NCBI RefSeq assembly: GCF_020329435.1
Contig: NZ_JAGKJK010000002.1
Location: 1 to 64,000, forward strand
Source of the DNA: Bradyrhizobium hereditatis
GTDB taxonomy: Bacteria; Pseudomonadota; Alphaproteobacteria; Rhizobiales; Xanthobacteraceae
Length of the DNA: 64,000 nucleotides
Reading direction: 5' to 3'
The position numbers were made by a program, and so were the translations under genes. The notes below the pieces were generated by a model that saw nothing but the letters and a program-made list of their open reading frames with translations, searched no databases and was not told the origin of the DNA. Numbering within the stretch: the first letter of the stretch is position 1; the number at the start of each line of letters is the position of its first letter. This document shows, in pieces, positions 17,679 to 26,759 of the stretch.

Positions 17679-18279
17679 TTCGCTCTCTTCCAGAGTTTCG
17701 AGAGCGGCCCGCCGCCCCCGTAGACCGGGTCCTTGCGTGGCACCGGCACCTCCGGATCGTTTCCAGCGCGCGCGGATGGTCTTCGACGGTCGTGCACTCG
17801 TCGTATGTGCCGGTCGACAAGTAGGACCCGATGACGAGGAACTCATCGTCCGCTGAAAGGCACCGATGGCCGGTGCCGGCGGGAAGAACGGCGACGTCGC
17901 CAGCTTTCAGCGTGAAGATCCTGCCCTTGTTGCCGCCGAACCGAACGCGGCCCTTGCCGCGCGCGATGCCGAGGACCTCATGAATCCGGGAGCGATAGTG
18001 CACATAGTCGTAGATGCCGCCGCGCCAGGTGTCGCCCCATTTGTTGGCTTCGAACAAGTCCTCGATAACGTCCGCCGGGTCGTGGTGTTCGTCTAAATCG
18101 AGAGCGCCTCGATAGATGATCAGCGGCCATCGCGGATGATTGGGGACGAGACCGTCGTCCTTGAAGCGGACGGTGTGGGGTTTTCGCGCCCGCGCGAGGT
18201 CCGGAGCCTTCCGTCTGCCGGGTCGGCTGAGGCCGGTCGCGCGCTCCGTGTATTCCTTCAGATCTTCAAGAATCGGCAT
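17675..18279 (-). pseudogene. cupin-domain protein, single frameshift near the C-terminus
   Basis: From the ATG at 18279 (MPILEDLKEYTERATGLSRP) the frame encodes a cupin with YDYVHYRSRIHEVLGIARGK and GDVAVLPAGTGHRC, which supply the His/Glu metal ligands of the small beta barrel. After DHPRALET (about 17755-17765) the frame is lost and read-through enters the next gene. One reading-frame change restores PEVPVPRKDPVYGGGGPLSK then LWKRAK and a stop at 17675 that overlaps the next start as ATGA. The protein would be about 200 residues. Because the operon is otherwise intact, the indel may be recent or an error. Only the C-terminal tail is affected, so the barrel may still fold. Confidence 0.7.
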
Positions 18280-18898
18280 GATCGTTGTCCTTTGAAGCTT
18301 CGGCTGGATAGCCGGTCCACGGTCGCAGGAGCCGTTCGACAACCGCTACGAGCGCGAATCCCGCGACGACGTCGCTCACCCAGTGCGCCAGAACCACTAT
18401 GCGCGTCAGCGAGAGCCCGACCGCAAGCGCTCGGATCGCCCGGCGCGGGATGGCCGGCAACGCGCCGACCGCGGATGCCAGCGCCCCCATGTGCAGCGCG
18501 TGGCCAGAGGGAAACGCGTCGTCACGCTTGCCCGAGAACGGGATGCCGTGGATGTGCCCAATCACCGTTCTGCGGTCCGGACGGGTCTGGTCGAACAGGA
18601 GTTTCAAAGCGTGCGGCAACAGCGACGCCGCGACAGTGACCAGCAATGCATGGTTTCCGGCGCGCCGCAGCTGCTCCCCGCGCCCACGCGAGCAGAACCA
18701 ACCGGCAGTGGCCAGAACCAGAAGGACCTTCTCGTCCGCGCCCCAGGTCAGGGCGCGGGCGATCTCCTCCGGAGCGGGCGCGGTATCGCGCGCAATTGCA
18801 CGCGCGACCGCAACATCGGGCCCAGTCGGCCGGACCGTAATGGGAAAGCTTAGCCCGCGGCGAAAGCGACTGGTTCGAATTCTAGCTGCTGTACACAT
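18266..18898 (-). CDS. PAP2-family membrane phosphatase
   Basis: This 210-residue protein carries all three PAP2 phosphatase motifs in order: KLLFDQTRPDR (KX6RP), PSGHALHMG (PSGH) and SLTRIVVLAHWVSDVVAG (SRX5HX3D-type, with Thr-Arg and the catalytic His). Four to five helices surround them, placing the active site at the outer face of the inner membrane. Substrates of the family are lipid phosphates or undecaprenyl pyrophosphate. The start at 18898 has no clear ribosome site; a start some 20 residues downstream is possible. It overlaps the following cupin gene by 14 bases and heads the pap2-cupin-DUF3147-DUF3147 operon. Confidence 0.85.
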   Translation of the reverse strand: MCTAARIRTSRFRRGLSFPITVRPTGPDVAVARAIARDTAPAPEEIARALTWGADEKVLLVLATAGWFCSRGRGEQLRRAGNHALLVTVAASLLPHALKLLFDQTRPDRRTVIGHIHGIPFSGKRDDAFPSGHALHMGALASAVGALPAIPRRAIRALAVGLSLTRIVVLAHWVSDVVAGFALVAVVERLLRPWTGYPAEASKDNDHADS

Positions 18899-18941
18899 GT
18901 TTACGGCTCGGGTCGTCGGTATTCCAGATCGGCGGCCCGTT

Positions 18942-19031
18942 TCAATGAGCGATCATTACCGCCACGACGCCGAAGGCGAAGATGCAGGCGGCGACTAAGG
19001 ACCAAAAGGTAATTGCAATCTGCTTAGGCAT
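18942..19031 (-). CDS. 29-residue membrane peptide
   Basis: From the ATG at 19031 the peptide is MPKQIAITFWSLVAACIFAF followed by GVVAVMIAH, one membrane helix with a short polar start. The frame is open further upstream, but that part is Arg-rich and unlikely to be coding. The ribosome site is weak. Similar one-helix peptides occur in rhizobia; no function is known. Confidence 0.4.
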   Translation of the reverse strand: MPKQIAITFWSLVAACIFAFGVVAVMIAH

Positions 19032-19109
19032 AAGCTTTAAATTGCCGACGCACATTCCGAGTTCCAAGCATTGGATGCCCTTTTTAGCCCACCGGATTGA
19101 TGCGCTGCG

Positions 19110-19436
19110 ATGAAGCCGCCCGTGCACGCGAAACCAAAATCTTGGACGGAAGCGGAGAAGCGGCAATTGATGAAATTGGTGCGCGATGGCACGCGTATGC
19201 CTCAGATATCGGCAAAGCTAGGACGGTACGCCGGCACGAGACCTAGCTGCTTATCGGGCCCGTGCCGCTTTAACTTGGTCAAGCGCTTCGCTGCCCTCCC
19301 CGCCAGCGGTAAATTAGGAAGTTACACAACAATGGCGCGGTGTTGCGTTTCGGTAACCCGTTCTCTGCCTTCAAGCGATAAGCTCAGTCGTTTTGCGAGA
19401 CAGGCATATGGATGTGTATTTGAACACCAGACGTGA
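19110..19436 (+). CDS. hypothetical protein with HTH-like N-terminus, probably degenerate
   Basis: The first 45 residues (KSWTEAEKRQLMKLVRDGTR, MPQISAKLGRYAG) look like a SANT/Myb- or GcrA-type helix-turn-helix as found in short alphaproteobacterial proteins. After GRYAGTRPS the sequence loses any pattern and becomes Ser/Cys-rich, so a frameshift has probably replaced the original C-terminus. A real parent would be about 60 residues. The product as it stands is unlikely to be functional. Confidence 0.35.
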   Translation: MKPPVHAKPKSWTEAEKRQLMKLVRDGTRMPQISAKLGRYAGTRPSCLSGPCRFNLVKRFAALPASGKLGSYTTMARCCVSVTRSLPSSDKLSRFARQAYGCVFEHQT

Positions 19437-19604
19437 TCTGCTCGTTGTGAAGAAGGGATTTCCGATACCGCCTATTGCGCCGCCGGGAAAATGGCGCAAA
19501 GCAAGAAACGGGTTGTCAAAGTTAGCGAGGAGATTAGGTCAGCGCTTCAGACGCAGGGCTACTACATGCGCAAGCTGAGAGACCTGCATTCTGATCGAGA
19601 CTAG
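19408..19604 (+). pseudogene. small conserved hypothetical, single-base deletion
   Basis: From the ATG at 19408 the frame reads MDVYLNTRRDLLVVKKGFPI then PPIAPPGKWRKA. The next frame continues SKKRVVKVSEEIRSALQTQG followed by [14 protein letters not shown] and a stop at 19604. Adding one A to the AAA run near 19498-19500 would join them into a protein of about 65 residues. The lysine-rich C-terminal helix suggests nucleic-acid binding, but no function is known. The second part could also start on its own at the ATG at 19491. Confidence 0.45.
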
Positions 19605-19636
19605 TGGGGAACATCTATCGCAGCAGCTCTCCAGAA

Positions 19637-19722
19637 ATGTGCAATCTCTACAGCATCACGACGAACCAAGAAGCGATGCGCGCTCTTCCGCGTGATGAAT
19701 CGTTACGTCGGCAACCTGCCCC
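19637..19722 (+). pseudogene. SRAP (HMCES/YedK-like) N-terminal fragment
   Basis: The stretch begins [17 protein letters not shown], the typical N-terminus of SRAP-domain proteins in which Cys2 forms the covalent link to abasic DNA. In a shifted frame it continues [10 protein letters not shown]. It then stops abruptly and is joined to a manC-like fragment. Only about 28 residues of the roughly 220-residue family remain. Confidence 0.65.
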
Positions 19723-19723
19723 C

Positions 19724-19945
19724 CACCACCACCGCTCCGAGCACTGGATTGTCGTCCGTGGAGCCGCGCGTGTCACCGTCAACGATACGATCAAGACGGT
19801 GCACGAGAACGAATCGATCTACATTCCGATCGGCGCCGTGCACCGCCTGGAGAATCCGGGCAAGATCCTGCTCGAATTGATCGAGGTGCAGACCGGTAGC
19901 TATCTCGGCGAGGACGACATCATCCGCATCGAGGACGACTATCAG
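19724..19945 (+). pseudogene. mannose-1-phosphate guanylyltransferase, C-terminal cupin fragment
   Basis: [20 protein letters not shown], then [20 protein letters not shown] and [16 protein letters not shown] form the C-terminal phosphomannose-isomerase-type cupin of ManC/AlgA/XanB enzymes. The N-terminal nucleotidyltransferase domain is missing. GDP-mannose is the substrate of the GME-like enzyme encoded at 21955-22950, so the locus may once have had its own GDP-mannose supply. The next 250 bases have no clear coding sense. Confidence 0.75.
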
Positions 19946-20399
19946 TCGCACCTGACTTGGGGTCTTATGTCAAACAAATGTGGTTCTCATAACGACATAC
20001 GCAGAACCGCTGGAACAACGTGCGGATGGACGAGCGGAGGCGAAGGCGCGGACATTGCTGATCGAGAAGCTCAAATTCGGCTACGGCCATCCAATCCGGA
20101 GGTAAACCTATCCGACAGAAGACTGCCTGCCGAACTGCCAAAACACGGCAGCAGCCTTTGCCTCCGTTTCGGCCGGGCCATACTCTTCAAATTCGGGTGA
20201 TTTAACCGTTGCTCTGAACGTCAGCTAGTATGCCTCCGATAGGGTCAACGCACATGCTACGAGACGTGAAGAAATCCGAAGGTCTCTTCGCTCCATTGGA
20301 TTGAACAGATCAGATCGAGCACCCTCGAGAAACGCCAACATTCACAACGCCGGCTTTCCGACTGTGGAGTTCACTCGATTAAGGTCCGGGAAGTCGCAT

Positions 20400-21875
20400 T
20401 CACCTGGCGCCTCTGCCGCTCAGAACGACGATAACTGTCTGCAGCAGGATGTAGATGTCAAGCACCATGGACCAGTTTCGGATATAGAAGAGATCTTGCG
20501 CCTTCTGAACTTGCAAATCGCCGTTGCTCCGCGAAGAGATCTGCCACATTCCAGTGAGGCCGGGCGGAACGCTGACACGAATATTCCGAAACTCAGGATC
20601 AAAGCTGTTCATGTGATAAGTGGGAAAAGGCCGCGGACCCACAAGACTCATATCGCCAAGGATTACGTTCCAAAGCTGCGGCAACTCGTCAAGGCTGCTG
20701 CGCCGCATGAATCTTCCGATAATAGGCAGCACCCGAGGGTCGTGCACCAGCTTAAAAAATGATTGCCATTCCGCGCGCGCCTGCGGATCACCGCGTAGAT
20801 ACTCCTCCAACCGCTGCTCGGCATCAATATACATCGTGCGGAGTTTAAACGTTCGCAGTTTCGTCGCGTTGCGTCCTATGCGCTCCTGAACGTAGATGGC
20901 AGGACCGGGATCGACGAGCTTGATGGCAAACGCAAGAACGAGGATGACAGGCAACAACAGCAGCGCAAGCGGAACCGCTAAAAGAACATCGATTGCGCGC
21001 TTGAGCACCAGATTGTGTGGCAAATAGAGATCGCGCCGGATTTCAATTCCAATTGCTCCGCCGAGCATCCGCGTGCGCAGCCACAGGCTCTGCAAATTGT
21101 GTACATCCTCGACCAGCAGGAAGCGGCAAGACGACGTCCATGCCTTGGGCACGAGCGTAAGCGCGGAGAGTTCATCCACGGAGTCGAAAATCGCGAATTC
21201 GATATAAGGACTGATTCGATCCATATCCGCTATCGCTCCGATCAGCGGCAACGGAAGCGCCGCGTGATGCAAATCTCGGTCGCTGGAGGTCTTGATGAAT
21301 CCGATCGGCCTTAACCCGAGCGAGGGCTGATGCACAAGCAATTCCGCCATTTTTCGACTGTTCTCGCCACAGCCCACAAGGACAACCGAAGCGCCCCACA
21401 GGTCTAGACGGATCAGTAGAGTTCGGATCATCGCCTCAGTGTAGTGACCGAAGATCAGCAGACAAAGCCCGTCGCCCAATCCGGTCATAAGAAGCAAGCC
21501 CCACTGGGCATTCGGGACCCCCACCAGCAGTTCGACCGCCACCAGGCCGATGACACCGATCGCACGCAGCCGGAATCGCTCATATGAGCTAGGCCCACAT
21601 CCGGCGTATAGTCGAAGGCAAAAAAACGTCAAAATAAGCAGGGCTATCAGGAGGTGGATGGAGTCCGCCGGTTCGGCACCGGTCATCGCAATCAGCGATC
21701 GAGTAAGTGAAGTGGCAGCAAGGGCGGCAACGACATCGCCAAACGCCAACGTCGCTGCGACCATGGGCTTTCGCAATCGATCGGCAATCCCCGCATCACC
21801 CCTGCGCCAACCGTGATAGCGACTTTTCGGGGCGTCGCTTCGCGGAAGAATCGCGCCAGCGTCTACCATTTTCAC
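20400..21875 (-). CDS. polyprenyl-phosphate sugar-1-phosphate transferase (initiating enzyme)
   Basis: The 491-residue protein has the WcaJ/ExoY-like architecture. About four N-terminal helices come first, then a Rossmann-like CoA-binding-type domain around GASVVLVGCGENSRKMAELL, then a membrane-associated catalytic domain with KLRTFKLRTMYIDAE, RRSSLDELPQLWNVI and MSLVGPRPFPTYH. Enzymes of this type load hexose- or galactose-1-phosphate from a UDP-sugar onto undecaprenyl phosphate, starting repeat-unit synthesis at the inner membrane. It lies at one end of the exopolysaccharide cluster, next to the GME-like gene on the same strand. The donor sugar cannot be read from sequence. Confidence 0.9.
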   Translation of the reverse strand: MKMVDAGAILPRSDAPKSRYHGWRRGDAGIADRLRKPMVAATLAFGDVVAALAATSLTRSLIAMTGAEPADSIHLLIALLILTFFCLRLYAGCGPSSYERFRLRAIGVIGLVAVELLVGVPNAQWGLLLMTGLGDGLCLLIFGHYTEAMIRTLLIRLDLWGASVVLVGCGENSRKMAELLVHQPSLGLRPIGFIKTSSDRDLHHAALPLPLIGAIADMDRISPYIEFAIFDSVDELSALTLVPKAWTSSCRFLLVEDVHNLQSLWLRTRMLGGAIGIEIRRDLYLPHNLVLKRAIDVLLAVPLALLLLPVILVLAFAIKLVDPGPAIYVQERIGRNATKLRTFKLRTMYIDAEQRLEEYLRGDPQARAEWQSFFKLVHDPRVLPIIGRFMRRSSLDELPQLWNVILGDMSLVGPRPFPTYHMNSFDPEFRNIRVSVPPGLTGMWQISSRSNGDLQVQKAQDLFYIRNWSMVLDIYILLQTVIVVLSGRGAR

Positions 21876-21954
21876 CCTCTATCCGCTCTCAGTAGTTCAG
21901 CAACACATGCCCGCGTGACCGCATCCTGTTTGATCGGCCATCGCGATTACCTGC

Positions 21955-22950
21955 CTACTCGGCTGCGGTCTGCACAGGCTGATGCAGTCGCCCTGATACG
22001 CATGCTTCGATCCATCTATATGTCGGGATGAGCCCGACTCGCAGCGGCGTCTTGGGCTCCCAGCCGAGAACGCTTCTCAGTCGCGAATTGTCGCTATTAC
22101 GGCCGCGCACGCCTTGTGGACGAGAGGTGTCGTGCCGCTTGACCAGCTTCTTGCCTGCAATGCTCGATACAATGTCGACAAGCTCATCAACACTCACCAA
22201 CTCATCCGTGCCAAGATTGAGGGGCGCACTGTAGTCAGACCGCATAATGCGATGGATGCCTTCGACGCAATCATCGATGTACATGAACGATCGCGTCTGC
22301 AGTCCATCGCCCCAGATCTCGATTTCGCTTCCATCTGCAAGCAAGGCGACCTTCCGGCAAATTGCCGCGGGCGCTTTCTCGCGGCCTCCGTCAAAGGTAC
22401 CGAGCGGGCCATAGACATTGTGGAAGCGCACGACCCGTGTCTCAAAGTGCCAATCTTTGGTGAAGTATTGACAGAGTTTCTCGGTATAGAGCTTTTCAAG
22501 CCCGTAACCCTCCTCAGGGTCGGCGGGGAATGCGTCTTGCTCCCGCAGCGGCTCGACATCGGGCCTTTTCTGAAGGTACTGAGGGTATACGCATGCCGAA
22601 GACGAAAACAATAACCGCCTTACTCCGTTTGCGCGGGCCGCGCTGAGCATATGAGCGTTGATGAGCGTATTGTTCAAAGTGATGCTCGCATGCGCTGCAC
22701 TGATGTAGCCGATTCCTCCCATGTCGGCGGCGAGGTGATAGACCTCGTCGATATTCTTGGTCACCTTCAGGCATTCGGAATGATTCCGCAGGTCCGAGAT
22801 AACGAACTCGTTGGCATCGGTTCCTTCAAATTCCGGAGCCTTGATGTCGGCACCGCGCACGACGTATCCACGTTTGACGAGATACTTGACGAGATGGTGG
22901 CCGATAAATCCGCCTGCGCCGCTTACAAGAATCCTCGGCTCGTTTGACAT
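21955..22950 (-). CDS. GDP-mannose 3,5-epimerase-like enzyme
   Basis: The 331-residue extended short-chain dehydrogenase matches GDP-mannose 3,5-epimerase, best known from plant ascorbate synthesis. It has the NAD motif GAGGFIG (11-17), a GGIGYI segment (79-83), SSACVYPQ with Cys120, the YGLEK motif with Tyr149 and Lys153, GGREKAPAA with Lys192, and GVRGRNSDN with Arg282/284. In plant GME the equivalent Cys and Lys act as acid and base for C3/C5 inversion. The product would be GDP-L-galactose or GDP-L-gulose. It shares a strand with the initiating transferase, 79 bases upstream of it, and probably supplies an L-sugar to the polymer. Confidence 0.8.
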   Translation of the reverse strand: MSNEPRILVSGAGGFIGHHLVKYLVKRGYVVRGADIKAPEFEGTDANEFVISDLRNHSECLKVTKNIDEVYHLAADMGGIGYISAAHASITLNNTLINAHMLSAARANGVRRLLFSSSACVYPQYLQKRPDVEPLREQDAFPADPEEGYGLEKLYTEKLCQYFTKDWHFETRVVRFHNVYGPLGTFDGGREKAPAAICRKVALLADGSEIEIWGDGLQTRSFMYIDDCVEGIHRIMRSDYSAPLNLGTDELVSVDELVDIVSSIAGKKLVKRHDTSRPQGVRGRNSDNSRLRSVLGWEPKTPLRVGLIPTYRWIEACVSGRLHQPVQTAAE

Positions 22951-23199
22951 GGCAATCGCTCCCTCAGCATCTCCTTCAGCGCTTCGATGACAATACTTGC
23001 GATCGATGCGATTTGATCACTGCAACAAGGGAGTAATCCGGATTGCCCTCCAACCTAGCTGGTGGGCTGTGGCGTGCCGTTGCCGCGAGTTGGCGTGACA
23101 ATCCGCTCGAGATGAGGCAAACGCACCGTCTGGGACCGAATTCGAATCTCCAGGTCTCGAATCGCCGACAATGGACTCCCGCGTGCCGACGCCGTGTGA

Positions 23200-24660
23200 T
23201 CACCAGGGCGAACTGGCAGGCTGAGAGGCGGTCAGTAGATGTGGGGGCATACGGTTTTGCAGTCGAACGCGCTCCACTGGCCCTTCAGGATCTCGTTTTC
23301 CCATTTGAGACGGACGCAGACTGGACTGACTGGCCGAAGCGCTCCGGGGCAGCGATTCGCGAGACAGCAACTTCTTGACATGGATGACATCGCCCGGCTC
23401 GAGAGTCGTTGTCTCGATTGCCTGGAAGACGGTGGCCTCGCCGTTTCGAATACGCGTGATACTGAAGGAGCGAGCGGCTTCGGCTCCGCTCACATTGCCG
23501 GCCTGCTGTAGCTTTAGCTCGCGAATCTCGCGCGCCGACGGCAGCGTAACATCCACCTCCCTGAGACGCTCGCGCACGTCTCGCAGTTCGGCAATGACTT
23601 GCCTCTTGAAGGACGCCTCGGCCTCATAGATCTTGAGGTCGAGCTCACCGGCCTGCACGTGCAGACGCAACAGCTGGGTTGTAATCCTCCAAAGCTCGTT
23701 TTCATGGTTCGCCTCCATGAGCCTGAGCTGCAGCTCCGCGTTGACGACGCCCAGGCCCTGCTTGACCAGCCGGCTATATTGATCGGCTTGCTGCTTGACG
23801 ACCTCAAGCTGCTTCTTCGCGGCCGCAATCTGCCCGTTGAAGGACTCGATCTCTCTTTCGATGCGCGGTTTTTGCGAACGCAGCAAAGTTAGCTGCTGTT
23901 GCAGGATGGCATCCTGCGTATCGAAGGTATCCGCCTCGTCCGCGACTACGCTCGACGGCTGCTGCGGCGGCGTGTCGTCGCCGGACATGGGCGCTCCTTC
24001 CGCGCCCTGCGGGGTAGGCGGCAAGAAGGTCTTCATGCCGTCCCGTTGCGCTTCGAGCCGCGCACGGCGGGCGAGCAAGGCCTGCTGTTGGAGCGTCAGC
24101 CGGCGCACACGCTCGTCCGCCAGAAGGAATTCGGAAACGCCCGTCTCCTGAAGGAGTTGAGGGAGCCCGAATCCGCCAGCAACAGCTACAGCGCTCTGCA
24201 CGGTGCTGCCGTACCGGAACGGATAGGCGCCGGGTGTGCGTACATCGCCTAAGATATACAGCGGTCGGAGCTCGCTGATCCGCACGCTCACTAACGGTTG
24301 TCGGAGAATTCCATCGGCGAGCCGGTCTCGAACAAGATTTTGGCACTCGAGAGTCGTGAGATCCTTAACTTCAATCGCGCCGACCAGTGGCAGCACAATA
24401 TTGCCTGCGCCATCGATAAGCATGTCGCCGGATAATTCCGCCTGTCCGAAAACGGTCACAGTGATCCGATCGCCCGGCCCTAGCCTATGGGTGCGACCGT
24501 CTCCCGCAGACTCGGCGCGGAGGGGAAAAGAGAAAGCGAGTGCACCAAGCAGAGCTGCCGCTCCTAAAGATCGATATACCACGCTCGCACAACAGCGCCC
24601 GATCGTGCCGGTCATTGCCGTCCGACCAGATGTCATGGCGTTCCTCTCGCGAGTTTCCAC
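23200..24660 (-). CDS. ExoF-like polysaccharide export protein (OPX family)
   Basis: The start is a GTG at 24660 with GGAGG nearby. The 486-residue protein has a signal peptide (LGAALLGALAFSFPLRA), then a poly-export domain beginning HRLGPGDRITVTVFGQAELS and VLPLVGAIEVK, and an SLBB-like segment (YILGDVRTPGAYPFRYGSTV). A long coiled coil (about 255-385, rich in Gln, Arg, Glu) is followed by a second beta segment with LEPGDVIHVKK. This matches rhizobial ExoF rather than Wza: periplasmic, with no obvious lipobox. It probably works with the Wzz-like protein encoded at 32871. A 250-base gap separates it from the GME-like gene. Confidence 0.8.
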   Translation of the reverse strand: METRERNAMTSGRTAMTGTIGRCCASVVYRSLGAAALLGALAFSFPLRAESAGDGRTHRLGPGDRITVTVFGQAELSGDMLIDGAGNIVLPLVGAIEVKDLTTLECQNLVRDRLADGILRQPLVSVRISELRPLYILGDVRTPGAYPFRYGSTVQSAVAVAGGFGLPQLLQETGVSEFLLADERVRRLTLQQQALLARRARLEAQRDGMKTFLPPTPQGAEGAPMSGDDTPPQQPSSVVADEADTFDTQDAILQQQLTLLRSQKPRIEREIESFNGQIAAAKKQLEVVKQQADQYSRLVKQGLGVVNAELQLRLMEANHENELWRITTQLLRLHVQAGELDLKIYEAEASFKRQVIAELRDVRERLREVDVTLPSAREIRELKLQQAGNVSGAEAARSFSITRIRNGEATVFQAIETTTLEPGDVIHVKKLLSRESLPRSASASQSSLRPSQMGKRDPEGPVERVRLQNRMPPHLLTASQPASSPW

Positions 24661-24925
24661 TCTCGCACCTCCGACCGAAGGCTTGCCGACAGCGCCGCAG
24701 CGTTCCTGAACAAGCTAACGGCGGTCCACACGCCATCGGGGACGAACAGTGGCTATGGAAGAGGCTCTCAGTGAGTACCTCGCGGGTATGCGCGGATACT
24801 TCGCTCTCTATCGTCCGCGTTCTGTGCTGCCCCCAATGAGCACTTCTCATAGTTCGTCCTGCCCGTCACAGTTCCGAACCAGCTCCGACAGGGGCTCCTG
24901 TCGCGACAATAACCGGGAGGTGTTG

Positions 24926-25906
24926 GTGAAAAAGCGGGTTCTTGTGACCGGTGGTGCGGGCTTTCTGGGTTCGCATCTGTGTGCACGGCTGCTCGAGCAG
25001 GAGTGCCAGGTTCTCTGCGTCGACAATTATTTTACAGGTGCGCGCTGCAACATCGAACCGTTGCTCCGCCACCCCGCCTTCGAGGTCATGCGCCACGATG
25101 TGACCTTTCCTCTGTATGTCGAGGTGGACGAGATCTACAACCTCGCGTGCCCGGCCTCGCCGATCCACTATCAGCATGATCCAGTTCAAACGACGAAGAC
25201 GAGCGTCATTGGAGCGATCAACATGTTGGGTCTCGCAAAGCGCTTGCGTGCTCGCATTTTGCAGGCGTCCACCAGCGAGGTATACGGCGATCCCGACGTC
25301 CATCCGCAGCCGGAGGAGTACCGCGGTTACGTTAATTTGGCAGGCCCGCGCGGTTGCTATGACGAAGGCAAACGCTGCGCCGAGACGCTGTTCTATGACT
25401 ACAAGCGCCAGCACCGGCTCTCCATAAGGGTCGCGCGCATCTTCAATACATATGGCCCCAACATGCACCCGCAGGACGGGCGCGTCGTGTCCAGTTTCAT
25501 CATCCAAGCGCTGAAAAACGAGCCGATTACCATATATGGGTCGGGGTCACAGACGAGATCGTTCTGTTATGTCGACGATCTCACCGACGGCCTCATGCGT
25601 TTGATGAATGTCGAGGGCGACGTCGAGGGACCGATCAACCTCGGCAACCCCATCGAAACGACCATTTCGGAGCTGGCCGGGCTTATCATCTCCCTCGTTG
25701 GCTCGCGTTCCAGGCTCGAGTTCCGAGCGCTGCCACAGGACGACCCCCGACAACGGTGCCCCGACATCACGCGCGCCAAACAGATCCTGCACTGGCTGCC
25801 AGCGGTGCCGCTCAAGGAAGGCCTGAGCCGCACCATCCGCTACTTCGACAACCTGCTCTCGAGCCCAAGTGAAGCAAAGAGGATCTTATGGAAGGTCGCC
25901 AGCTAA
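24926..25906 (+). CDS. UDP-glucuronate decarboxylase (UDP-xylose synthase)
   Basis: I choose the GTG at 24926, five bases after GGGAGG; the longer open frame from 24749 lacks similarity. The 326-residue enzyme begins with [15 protein letters not shown] and continues with [20 protein letters not shown], the catalytic STSEVYGDP and YDEGKR (Tyr-x-x-x-Lys), [20 protein letters not shown] and [15 protein letters not shown]. These are diagnostic of UXS. It oxidises and decarboxylates UDP-glucuronic acid to UDP-xylose. The nucleotide-sugar dehydrogenase at 45311 could supply its substrate. It is divergent from the ExoF-like gene. Confidence 0.9.
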   Translation: MKKRVLVTGGAGFLGSHLCARLLEQECQVLCVDNYFTGARCNIEPLLRHPAFEVMRHDVTFPLYVEVDEIYNLACPASPIHYQHDPVQTTKTSVIGAINMLGLAKRLRARILQASTSEVYGDPDVHPQPEEYRGYVNLAGPRGCYDEGKRCAETLFYDYKRQHRLSIRVARIFNTYGPNMHPQDGRVVSSFIIQALKNEPITIYGSGSQTRSFCYVDDLTDGLMRLMNVEGDVEGPINLGNPIETTISELAGLIISLVGSRSRLEFRALPQDDPRQRCPDITRAKQILHWLPAVPLKEGLSRTIRYFDNLLSSPSEAKRILWKVAS

Positions 25907-26759
25907 GGTCCGGCAGCCTAATCCGCGACGATCGGGTCGACGTTCCTGGTGTCGGTGTCAGCCCCCCTTAACATCGATAACGCGATCGCAACAATTGAGC
26001 GCTGGAACAGGAATCGCACCCGCAATTGCACCGTGTAACCGGTGTCCACGGCGTGCTGGAGAGCCGGCGCGACCAGCGCCTCTGCGCCGCATTCACAATG
26101 AGGCCCGCTTGGTGACCCCCGACGGCATGCCGCTCGTTTCGCCTTCGCGCGTCCTTGGAAGAATCGCACGGCACGCGCCTATGGTCCCGATCTGATGCAC
26201 AGAATGACGACCGGCATTCCTAAGTATGGCGGCTCCGAAGGCTCAGCCTACAAGCTCAAGCAGGCTCACCTCTAATAGGTCTATAGAGTTCCATATACGC
26301 CCAGAGTTCCAATAGAGATGTTCTTGAAATCCTAAGGCTGAGGCTCGGGTTTCTCCGATCCGACCCGGCACCGCACTCTTGCACCGGTTGCTTGTCGGGG
26401 TAATCAAAAGGGAGTAGCGCGACCAATCGCCGCCAATATTTCCTTGCGATCTTCAAAGGTGTATATGGATACGCGCAATTACTAACGTCTTACAAGTTTC
26501 GCGAGTACCCTTTGATTTTGGCGGCGAGATTTTTCGTCTAGAAGTAGAGAGGAGGAGCGCGACCGACTGAAGACGCCAGCACGCTCGACATCAAGATTTT
26601 ACGCCGCCCAAGAAGCAAGACTTAGCGTCGACAATCCCCAAAATGAGAAGGACTGATCCCTTGGGTGTTCGATAGGCCAGTCCAACATCTGTTTCGTTCG
26701 CCTGCACGCTGGGAGGGTCACCATTCCAAATCTTTTACGCCTGCGCTTGGAGGGTTACC
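25907..26759. other. 850-bp region without a recognisable gene
   Basis: Frames of up to 108 codons occur on both strands but show no domain and a codon pattern unlike neighbours. The right end holds an imperfect direct repeat: GCCTGCACGCTGGGAGGGTC at 26701-26720 and GCCTGCGCTTGGAGGGTTAC at 26740-26759, the second copy forming the ribosome site of the LuxR gene. The region probably contains the promoter of that regulator. Confidence 0.5.

Noticed and set aside
19970..20200. Possible IS66-type transposase remnant after the ManC fragment
   Set aside because: Only short suggestive strings (LIEKLKF, LPAELP) in different frames; too weak to call without a search.
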